6,003 nt of DNA from an uncultured Gemmatimonadales bacterium (GTDB lineage: Bacteria; Gemmatimonadota; Gemmatimonadetes; Longimicrobiales; Gaopeijiaceae): the NCBI GenBank assembly GCA_937983085.1, contig CALJKZ010000001.1, positions 1 to 6,003 on the forward strand, written 5' to 3'. The position numbers and the translations under genes were made by a program. The notes under the pieces are model-generated. The model ran no database searches, was not told the origin of the DNA, and worked only from the letters and a program-made list of their open reading frames with translations. Every line of letters begins with the position of its first letter. The first letter of the stretch is position 1. This document shows, piece by piece, positions 1 through 6,003 of this stretch.

Positions 1-128
1 CGACGCAACCAGCCGGCGCGACGTAGCGCCGGGAACGTCCCGGGCCGCCACCTACGGACGTCGTCCATGCCGAACTCGACGTCGGGGTCTCCGGCGGCGG
101 TCAGGAACGAGCGAACGGCATCACGCAC
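1..128 (-). CDS. N-terminal part of an unidentified protein, cut by the window edge
   Basis: An open frame of 42 codons starts at GTG (128..126) and runs without a stop to base 1, so the gene continues outside the window. It overlaps the last 8 bases of the 388-residue gene upstream, which suggests translational coupling; a purine-rich GGAGGTGGGG stretch lies 8-13 bases before the GTG. An in-frame ATG at 68..66 is an alternative start but would leave a gap. Third codon positions are mostly G or C, as in the neighbouring genes. The visible protein begins VRDAVRSFLTAAGDPDVEFG and continues with an Arg/Trp-rich helix-like stretch (DDVRRWRPGTFPALRRAGWL). No signal peptide or membrane segment is seen. 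From memory, unverified, this opening resembles small DNA-binding-like proteins in which such a helical stretch precedes a zinc-finger region; the part that would show this is missing. Function unknown. I am fairly confident that it is coding. Confidence 0.6.
   Translation of the reverse strand, partial: MRDAVRSFLTAAGDPDVEFGMDDVRRWRPGTFPALRRAGWLR
13..43. repeat. Two adjacent GC-rich inverted repeats inside the partial left-edge gene
   Basis: Bases 13-19 (CCGGCGC) and 26-32 (GCGCCGG) form a perfect 7-base stem with a 6-base loop. Bases 29-34 (CCGGGA) and 38-43 (TCCCGG) form a second stem with a 3-base loop. The two share bases 29-32, so they could not both fold fully at once. They lie within the open frame of the left-edge gene, so they may simply reflect GC-rich coding sequence. 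Confidence 0.35.
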
Positions 129-1287
129 GCGCGATGCCCCACCTCCGGAGGTACTCCCGCGCCTTCATCCCCTCGGGGTTGTCGCGAGGGAGGTTGCAGG
201 ACTCCGGAAAGGAGACGTTGAACGTCAGGGTCTTGGTCTTGTTGTCCGGCCGGGTCAGGACCATCTGGATCGTCGCCAGCGTCACGTTGACGTTGCTGAG
301 CGGCACGCGCTGCTGGTTGAGCGACTTCTCCAGCAGGTCGTACAGAGCCTTGGTGCCACGTCGTGCGTCCACCTCGAAGGTCAACCGCCCCCGGTCGTGG
401 CGTCCCATGACCGACAGCCGGAGCGCCTTGACGCGGACCTCCTCGATACCGTCCTCCGGATCGGTCGGGAATGGGAAGTTGCGGTCCTTCAGGCCGTTCA
501 GCTCGAACGGCGTGACCACGCGATCCTCCGGCCCGAGGTCCTCTCCGAGGATCACGCGAGAGAAGATCGTCTGGAGCTGCGTCGCGACCTTCTTCCCGCC
601 GTGCGCGTGGAGGTCGAGCGTGCCCTCGACGGGGTCGTAGACGAAGACCACCTCGAACGCTGGCTGCTGGGCGCGACGGACGAGCCGCGACCCGACGTAG
701 CCGGTGAACGTGCTGGCGTAGTCGGCCGGGTACGCGAAGTAGTAGTGCTTGCGCCCCGCGCGCAGATAGCACTCCACGTCGCAGTCCGCGCCCCGCCCTT
801 CCTGCGCGTAGTACGCCGAGAGCGCCGTCCCGAGCGCGCGCAACGATGGCTCGGAGTCGTCGGGCTCCCTCTTCGGCAGGTCGTTGCGGGTGCGCCAGTA
901 CCGGCGGTGAAGCCGATCGGCGTGATTCAGGTTCGTGGCGACGTGGAACACCCGTGGGTGTTCGAGCATCACCCAGAACGCACGGTGCTGGTGGCCCTCT
1001 CGCGCTTCGAACTCGCCAGCGAAGTCGTGGCCGTGGAAGCGCCCCTCCTCGGCCAACACGACACCGCCCTGGGTAGTCGAGAGGTCCCAGACGGCGCGGA
1101 ACGTGCTCTCCGTCTCGGCGCGGGAGCGCGGCTCCAGCTCGTGCCAAGCCTCGAAGAGCGGAGTGACGTCGCCGCCGTCCTCGACGTCGTCCCAGGAGAA
1201 ATCGGTCAGCTCGTCCCGTTCCGCGAAGTAGCGGCGCAGAAGGTTCTTGGGGACGAGTCGGAAGAACGCCTTGGGCGTGTACTGCAT
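121..1287 (-). CDS. Uncharacterised 388-residue cytoplasmic protein
   Basis: Complete gene with ATG at 1287..1285 and TGA at 123..121. GAGG (1296-1299 on the plus strand) sits 8 bases before the ATG and supports this start. The protein is soluble-looking, with no signal peptide or membrane helix. Residues 1-20 (MQYTPKAFFRLVPKNLLRRY) are basic and aromatic. Residues 30-60 are acidic. Residues 104-134 are rich in His, Arg and aromatics (FWVMLEHPRVFHVATNLNHA). Residues 180-190 read KHYYFAYPADY. Residues 210-245 look like beta strands followed by a helix (FEVVFVYDPVEGTLDLHAHG). The C-terminal third carries strand-like segments (RLTFEVDARR, KTLTFNVSFPESCNL). I cannot place it in a named family. 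From memory I associate this layout with conserved hypothetical proteins in accessory regions, but this is unverified. The next gene starts inside its last codons, so the two are probably cotranscribed. GC is intermediate between the other two blocks. Confidence 0.85.
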   Translation of the reverse strand: MQYTPKAFFRLVPKNLLRRYFAERDELTDFSWDDVEDGGDVTPLFEAWHELEPRSRAETESTFRAVWDLSTTQGGVVLAEEGRFHGHDFAGEFEAREGHQHRAFWVMLEHPRVFHVATNLNHADRLHRRYWRTRNDLPKREPDDSEPSLRALGTALSAYYAQEGRGADCDVECYLRAGRKHYYFAYPADYASTFTGYVGSRLVRRAQQPAFEVVFVYDPVEGTLDLHAHGGKKVATQLQTIFSRVILGEDLGPEDRVVTPFELNGLKDRNFPFPTDPEDGIEEVRVKALRLSVMGRHDRGRLTFEVDARRGTKALYDLLEKSLNQQRVPLSNVNVTLATIQMVLTRPDNKTKTLTFNVSFPESCNLPRDNPEGMKAREYLRRWGIARA

Positions 1288-1323
1288 GGTCGAATCCTCA
1301 CGTCATGGTCCCCCCGACATCGA

Positions 1324-1339
1324 GGCGGCGCGCGCCGCC
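1324..1339. repeat. Perfect 16-base GC palindrome in the leader of the 388-residue gene
   Basis: The sequence GGCGGCGCGCGCCGCC is identical to its reverse complement. It ends 36 bases before the ATG at 1287, between any promoter and the ribosome binding site or overlapping the promoter. It could be a dimeric repressor operator or an mRNA hairpin, or chance in GC-rich DNA. Only the symmetry is directly observed. Confidence 0.45.
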
Positions 1340-1487
1340 GAGAATCGGAATGCCGCCGCCACAGCAGGCTGAGGCGACGACGGGGCGTCGGGGAACCAGT
1401 AGAAGACTCGTGTCATGCGGTCCGGATCGAGAGGGCCGGCGTCTCTCGAAAGGGGGAGCCGAGGCTACTGCCACCCAGGGACAGGAT

Positions 1488-1511
1488 CCCGGGGCACCCA
1501 CGTTGCCCGGG
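1488..1511. repeat. Inverted repeat with a 7-base loop in the intergenic region
   Basis: CCCGGGGCA (1488-1496) pairs with TGCCCGGG (1504-1511) with a single bulged base, around the loop CCCACGT. No T-run follows on either strand, so it is not a typical intrinsic terminator. Confidence 0.35.
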
Positions 1512-1537
1512 TTCAAGCTCGGCCCGAGCCATGTGGC

Positions 1538-1594
1538 GGGAGCGCGAGGCTCGCTTGCAGCCTGCGACTCACGCGCGCGCCCCCCGCGCCTCCC
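1538..1594 (-). terminator. Possible stem-loop terminator after the MauE-like gene
   Basis: On the minus strand, GGGAGGCGCG (1594-1585) can pair with CGCGCTCCC (1546-1538), giving about nine pairs with one bulge. The structure begins 12 bases after the stop codon of the MauE-like gene. The loop contains two smaller palindromes (1557-1565 and 1544-1554, the latter competing with the main stem). There is no following U-run, so an intrinsic terminator is not demonstrated. It may instead stabilise the 3' end or be only GC-rich pairing. Confidence 0.3.
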
Positions 1595-1606
1595 AGCGAC
1601 AACGAA

Positions 1607-2083
1607 TCACGTCGGCGGAGCACGCTGACGCAACGATGGGAGCAGCAGAGCGAGCATCAGGACGTTTCGTGCGACGATCCCAGCCGGCTGAGCCAGTAGC
1701 CAGTTCGGGTGTCCCCACATGCACGCGCAGCCATTGAGGAATGCCGCATGCTCCACCACAATGACGACCGAGAACGTCGTTAGCAGAGCCACGGCCGCCA
1801 GGACACACACCTGGCGACATCGTCCGAGCATGAGTTCCATGCCAATCCAGAACTCGCCACCAATGATCACGGCGGCCAAGGCGACGATCTGCCAGTTGGT
1901 GGCACCGTCGAGGAAAGTCAACCCTTCGAGCACTGATCGGAAGGGCTCACTTCCGGTCGTCAGCTTGAACGCGCTCGCAGCAAGAAACACCGCGCCAACG
2001 ATGCCTCGCGTCACACGGGCGAAGCGCGGAGATCGGCCGATCCGGTGGTAGACAGCGTCACGGCCGCCGTGGAGCGACGACAT
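1607..2083 (-). CDS. MauE/DoxX-like four-helix membrane protein
   Basis: A 158-residue integral membrane protein, ATG at 2083 and TGA at 1609..1607. Four hydrophobic segments are visible: about residues 27-43 (GIVGAVFLAASAFKL), 63-86, 92-116 and 134-150. Two features match the MauE/DoxX redox-associated family as I know it. One is a Lys at the end of helix 1 (K40). The other is a Cys-x-Cys plus aromatic-Gly motif (C119, C121 in GCACMWG) like the CxCFG motif seen in many members. Helix 3 begins with a second pair, C89 and C93 (CRQVC). Characterised members support thiol/disulfide maturation of periplasmic proteins; that role here is inferred. The start overlaps the end of the upstream gene by 26 bases without a clear Shine-Dalgarno, consistent with coupling. 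An upstream ATG at 2152 would add 23 residues with a hydrophilic, basic character and is less likely. It is the last gene of the operon read from 3569. Confidence 0.75.
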   Translation of the reverse strand: MSSLHGGRDAVYHRIGRSPRFARVTRGIVGAVFLAASAFKLTTGSEPFRSVLEGLTFLDGATNWQIVALAAVIIGGEFWIGMELMLGRCRQVCVLAAVALLTTFSVVIVVEHAAFLNGCACMWGHPNWLLAQPAGIVARNVLMLALLLPSLRQRAPPT

Positions 2084-3011
2084 CGCGGAATTGCCCCGCA
2101 AAGACCTGAAGAACCTCGCGGCACTCGGGCGCGCTTGGAAGCAGTCCGGCATCGAGAAGCGCGCGGTCGATGTCAGCGTCGATCCGCTCCACGCTTTGCA
2201 TGTCAGCTCCCGAGAGGAACCTGATGTCGGAGAATTCGATCAACTCGGGGAAGTGCGTCACCAGCCCCCACGGCGCGAGCTTCTGGGCGCAGATCTCAAG
2301 CCACTTGCGATCAGCGGATTCTTCCGGAATCTCGTCGAGCATTCGACGATCTGCGAACCGCCTCTGGGTCTCGTCGTCCTCCGCGTACCTCGCGGTGGCA
2401 ATCTCTTCGACGAGGCCCCGCAGCTCAACCCGCCATTTGGCCCTAATCGCCTGCCGCTCATCCTTGGTCAGCGACCGCCCTTCCTTGGATTCGAGCAGTT
2501 TCATCTCGCGACTCACGCCTGCGCGATACGCGTCGGTCACCGACTGGACCCACGTTTCGTCTTCCCCTCCGAACATCCAGACTCCACGGAACGGCGGACC
2601 GTCGATCCGGACCTCCGATTCGAGAAGCGCCGTGAGCTCGAACACAGCGGTGCTCGTCTCTCGTACGCCTCGCGACCAGGAGGAGAAGGCTGAATCCCCA
2701 GTGAAGGCCGGTACAGATTCACGTAGGTCACGAAGAGTAGTCTCGAGACTCACGCTCTCTGTGCCAGGAGCAGCTCTCTCGCCGGGCCCATCGTGTCCGT
2801 TGTTAGACGGCTCAGGCTTGTGACGCTGCGGGTCACTCGTCTGAGTCCCTGTGCTCACGTGGCGCGCCCCTTGCTCCGCGTTGACGCTCGGGCGGATCGT
2901 GGCGTTGCCGCTCCAGACACCACGCACGGCAAGCCAGACCGCCAATCCGAGCACGGCGATCCCGAGAAGGGCAGCTGTCGTGTAGACCAGGCGCTGCCGA
3001 CTACCAGCCAT
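2058..3011 (-). CDS. Membrane-anchored protein of unknown function
   Basis: A 317-residue protein if it starts at ATG 3011, or 328 residues from GTG 3044. The ATG gives a compact basic N-terminus (MAGSRQRLVYTT) followed by one hydrophobic helix at about residues 10-34 (AALLGIAVLGLAVWLAVRGV), and overlaps the upstream stop by only 11 bases. The GTG has the better upstream purine signal (GAAGGCGAGGG), so the start is not settled. After the helix comes a low-complexity hydrophilic linker of about 50 residues rich in Gly, Pro, Ser and charged residues. A largely helical, charged domain of about 230 residues follows, with many Glu, Asp and Arg and two conspicuous stretches (FRGVWMFGGEDETWVQ and WLEICAQKLAPWGLVTHFPE). 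The topology suggests an anchored domain on the outer side of the membrane. I recognise no family. The gene sits between a secreted protein and a MauE-like protein in overlapping frames, so a shared envelope role is likely. GC content is visibly lower than in the recombinase block. Confidence 0.75.
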   Translation of the reverse strand: MAGSRQRLVYTTAALLGIAVLGLAVWLAVRGVWSGNATIRPSVNAEQGARHVSTGTQTSDPQRHKPEPSNNGHDGPGERAAPGTESVSLETTLRDLRESVPAFTGDSAFSSWSRGVRETSTAVFELTALLESEVRIDGPPFRGVWMFGGEDETWVQSVTDAYRAGVSREMKLLESKEGRSLTKDERQAIRAKWRVELRGLVEEIATARYAEDDETQRRFADRRMLDEIPEESADRKWLEICAQKLAPWGLVTHFPELIEFSDIRFLSGADMQSVERIDADIDRALLDAGLLPSAPECREVLQVFAGQFRDVVAPRRP

Positions 3012-3507
3012 GCGAGCCGCTGCCGGAGTCGGGAACCTTGTCACCGCCCTCGCCTTCGTCTTCGGCCTTGAAGTCGAACTCGCTCGCCCCGATCTCGATC
3101 CCGAGGTCCTGACTCGTGAACGAGAACTTGAGGCAACAGGGCGGGCCCTGCGTGTAGTTGTAGTAGTTGCTCCCGGCGCTTCCCGACAGCTTCACGTCTG
3201 CGCCCGCCGAGACGCCACCACCAGGATTGCCGGCGGTGACCGTAATCGTCTTGGAGCCAGCCGTGATCTTGAACACGGAGCCCTCATCGGGGCACTGCGA
3301 CCAGCAGATGGTGAACTCGTGGGACGTCAGATTCGGATCGGCGTTGGGCGTCGTCTTGACGGCGAGCTTCACCATGTCCTTGCCAGCTTGCACGTTGGAC
3401 CCCTGCTGCTGACTCTCCGCAGGATCGTTGATGCCGGACCGCGCGGCAGCAAACGCGACTGCGGCGCAAAGTGTGAGCAGGCCTGCGGCTATCGTATGCA
3501 CTCTCAT
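3001..3507 (-). CDS. Secreted protein with four cysteines and an acidic Gly/Ser-rich tail
   Basis: A 168-residue protein starting at ATG 3507, chosen because a purine-rich ribosome site lies directly upstream and a promoter lies at 3542..3569. The longer frame from 3582 would run through that promoter. Residues 1-22 form a Sec-type signal peptide (MRVHTIAAGLLTLCAAVAFA) with Ala-x-Ala around residue 20. The Cys at 14 is not in a proper lipobox. The mature part has cysteines at 68 and 72 (CWSQC) and a vicinal pair at 124-125 (PPCCLKF), enough for two disulfides. In between are beta-strand-like segments and a Gly-rich stretch (GNPGGGVSAG) with a Tyr/Asn cluster (SNYYNY). The end (from about 145) is acidic, then Gly/Ser-rich, closing in HGW. 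It is the first gene of a three-gene operon. I do not recognise the family; exported and disulfide-containing is the supported inference. Confidence 0.8.
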   Translation of the reverse strand: MRVHTIAAGLLTLCAAVAFAAARSGINDPAESQQQGSNVQAGKDMVKLAVKTTPNADPNLTSHEFTICWSQCPDEGSVFKITAGSKTITVTAGNPGGGVSAGADVKLSGSAGSNYYNYTQGPPCCLKFSFTSQDLGIEIGASEFDFKAEDEGEGGDKVPDSGSGSHGW

Positions 3508-3510
3508 CGT

Positions 3511-3520
3511 TCCCTCCCCT
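3511..3520 (-). promoter_or_regulatory. Ribosome binding site deciding the start of the secreted protein
   Basis: The minus strand reads AGGGGAGGGA followed by ACG and the ATG at 3507. The GGAG/GAGG core is about 5 to 8 bases from the start codon, which fixes this ATG rather than the one at 3582. Confidence 0.7.
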
Positions 3521-3541
3521 GTTTCACGAAGACTCAACTCC

Positions 3542-3569
3542 AGCGTAGCCAAGGTGCACGGTGCGTCAA
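3542..3569 (-). promoter_or_regulatory. Sigma-70-type promoter for the secreted/membrane operon
   Basis: On the minus strand TTGACG (3569-3564) and TACGCT (3547-3542) are separated by 16 bases. The -35 matches TTGACA in five of six positions. The -10 keeps the key TA and final T. Transcription would start near 3535 and give a leader of about 28 bases before the ATG at 3507. The short gap after the helix-turn-helix gene (stop at 3604) is therefore explained by an independent promoter for the middle operon. Confidence 0.6.
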
Positions 3570-3603
3570 GCCCCAGCCGCATGACGCAGTTCTGGTTGGC
3601 CGG

Positions 3604-4043
3604 TCACGGCCTATGCGACCTCCAGGTGCGCAGCGGCTCCGCGATCTCGCGCCACAGGTCTCGCTGCCGAGACCACTCGGGCACGGCGGCGATGGGCCGA
3701 ACGTCGCGTTCGTGGATCGGGTCGCGTCCTCGGACCGTGCGCGGCAGATCGAGGATCTCCTCCTGGATGTCGGGGGCGAGCAGCAGCAGGTTCATGATCT
3801 GCGTGACGCGCGCCCGGGTGACCCCTGCGAGCCGAGCGATGTCCGCGTAGTCGGCGACCTCGCCCCCGTCGACGAGTGCGGCGAAGCGGTGGGCGAGGGC
3901 GAGCAGGCGCGTGATGCGCGGAACGTTGCCCGGCACGACGGAGGTCGGAGGCGGCGCGGACCCGGCGCGCAGGCGCTTGCGGCCCTTGGCGGCGTTCCGG
4001 AAGTGGATGGTGGTCTCGAAGGTCCAGTCGTTCGTCTTGGTGC

Positions 4044-4047
<4 letters not shown>
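3604..4047 (-). CDS. Small ParB/KorB-like helix-turn-helix protein of the recombinase operon
   Basis: A 147-residue protein starting at ATG 4047, which overlaps the recombinase stop as ATGA. AGGAGG lies 7 bases upstream, so the longer frame reaching 4209 is only overlap with the recombinase gene. The N-terminus (MSTKTNDWTFETTIHFR) is followed by a basic patch (KGRKRLRAG). Residues 44-60 form a helix. Residues 66-90 form a helix-turn-helix (DYADIARLAGVTRARVTQIM), followed by a short helix (LLLLAPDIQEEIL) in the style of ParB/KorB DNA-binding domains. The tail (about 105-147) is rich in Arg, Trp and Pro. There is no ParB nuclease-like N-terminal domain. Small proteins of this form are, as I recall, regular partners of DUF2924 and serine recombinase genes. 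A role as directionality or accessory DNA-binding factor, or as regulator of the operon, is inference. Confidence 0.8.
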
Positions 4048-5620
<1,573 letters not shown>

Positions 5621-5624
<4 letters not shown>

Positions 5625-6003
5625 CGCCCGGCCCCGGCGGCGCTCTTCTTGGTGAGACCGAAGAAGAGGAAGCCGTTCCAGCGCGACCCGGTCGCGGCCG
5701 AGGCGACGGCGCTGAGCGAGCGGTACACGCGCCCGTCGAACTCGAACCCCTTGTCGAGCACGGTCGCGCGGACCTGCCGCCCCTTGTACTCGCGCGTGAG
5801 CACGGTGCCGGGCATCGGCAGCCGGGGATCGGCGGGGTGTCCGAACCCGTGGCGCTCCGTGCGCGCGTGGCTGGGGAGCCCGGCGTCGAACGCGCCGCGC
5901 GGGGCGCGCACGCGCACGTCCGCGTCGTTGGCGAGTTCGGCCGCGCGGCGGCGGGCGCGTTCGCTGAGGTAGCCCTCCTCGAGCGCCTGCATGCGCCCGG
6001 GGC
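5621..6003 (-). CDS. DUF2924 family protein, N-terminus outside the window
   Basis: The frame ends with TGA at 5623..5621, overlapping the recombinase start as ATGA, and stays open to base 6003. The Met at 5992 is probably internal, because the codons before it (Pro-Gly-Arg) continue in frame and DUF2924 proteins normally have more sequence ahead of this region. About 127 codons are visible. The C-terminal part has the family signature: GTVLTREYKGRQVRATVLDK, then GFEFDGRVYRSLSAVA, then TGSRWNGFLFFGL. The upstream part is helical and basic (LSERARRRAAELAND). The function of DUF2924 is not established. It regularly precedes serine recombinase genes, so a role in site recognition or control of recombination is plausible but unproven. 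Confidence 0.85.

Larger units (their letters stand above)
1288..1606. other. Hairpin-rich intergenic region (319 bases) without a convincing gene
   Basis: This stretch separates the end of the MauE-like gene from the start of the 388-residue gene. On the minus strand it should hold the 3' end of the middle operon and the promoter and leader of the left block. It contains several inverted repeats: 1324-1339, 1488-1511, 1517-1529, 1544-1554, 1557-1565 and a larger pairing of 1538-1546 with 1585-1594. I found no good -35/-10 pair. The best -35-like hexamer, TTGAAC (minus strand, 1516-1511), lacks a matching -10. Short minus-strand frames exist (1298..1516 from TTG, and a 37-codon frame from ATG at 1416), but neither has clear coding character. 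Confidence 0.55.

Noticed and set aside
1298..1516. A 72-codon minus-strand frame from TTG ending 10 bases before the 388-residue gene, with an SACCGGG stretch
   Set aside because: The spacing would fit an operon, but there is no ribosome site at the TTG. A competing 37-codon frame from ATG 1416 has similar third-position GC. The sequence shows no domain or precursor-peptide logic, so coding is not supported.
1501..1535. A GGTTCAA-containing hairpin-like stretch resembling a tRNA T-arm
   Set aside because: The flanking bases do not form the required five-pair T stem, and there is no acceptor, D or anticodon arm around it.
67..1737. A 556-codon plus-strand open frame covering the left gene and the intergenic region
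   Set aside because: It lies antisense to the well-supported 388-residue gene. Its product is an Arg/Val/Glu-rich low-complexity sequence typical of the complementary frame in GC-rich DNA, with no recognisable domain.
3508..3582. N-terminal extension of the secreted protein from ATG 3582
   Set aside because: It would include the promoter and leader, and would put 25 residues in front of a perfectly formed signal peptide that has its own strong ribosome site.

Overview
Every gene I can support in this window lies on the minus strand, so transcription runs from high to low coordinates. The sequence is GC-rich. Sample 60-base blocks that I counted by hand gave about 75% GC in the recombinase gene, 67% in the 121..1287 gene and 57% in the 2058..3011 gene. 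High GC, a DUF2924 / large serine recombinase / small helix-turn-helix cluster and secreted or membrane genes with a MauE/DoxX-like protein would fit a planctomycete or another GC-rich environmental bacterium. That is an impression, not a demonstrated assignment. No rRNA, tRNA, CRISPR array or IS transposase is visible.

Right block (3604..6003): three genes joined by ATGA start/stop overlaps. In transcription order they are a DUF2924-type protein (5' end outside the window), a 526-residue large serine recombinase with an intact catalytic motif and zinc ribbon, and a 147-residue protein with a ParB/KorB-like helix-turn-helix. This looks like the integration/excision module of a mobile or domesticated element.

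Middle block (1607..3507): a separate three-gene unit with its own recognisable promoter (3542..3569) and a strong ribosome binding site. It encodes an exported protein with four cysteines in its mature part, a single-pass membrane-anchored protein of unknown function, and a four-helix MauE/DoxX-like membrane protein with paired cysteines. The reading frames overlap (11 and 26 bases), so the three products probably act together at the cell envelope, perhaps in thiol/disulfide chemistry.

Left block (1..1287): a complete 388-residue protein of no family I can name with certainty. It is followed, with an 8-base overlap, by the first 42 codons of another gene that runs off the window. That second gene is easily missed because it starts with GTG and is cut by the edge. 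The two look like a cotranscribed pair of unknown function beside the recombinase element.

The only long gene-free stretch, 1288..1606, is unusually rich in inverted repeats, including a perfect 16-base GC palindrome in the leader of the 388-residue gene. The long plus-strand frames (for example 67..1737, 3010..4146 and 4452..5414) are antisense shadows caused by high third-position GC.
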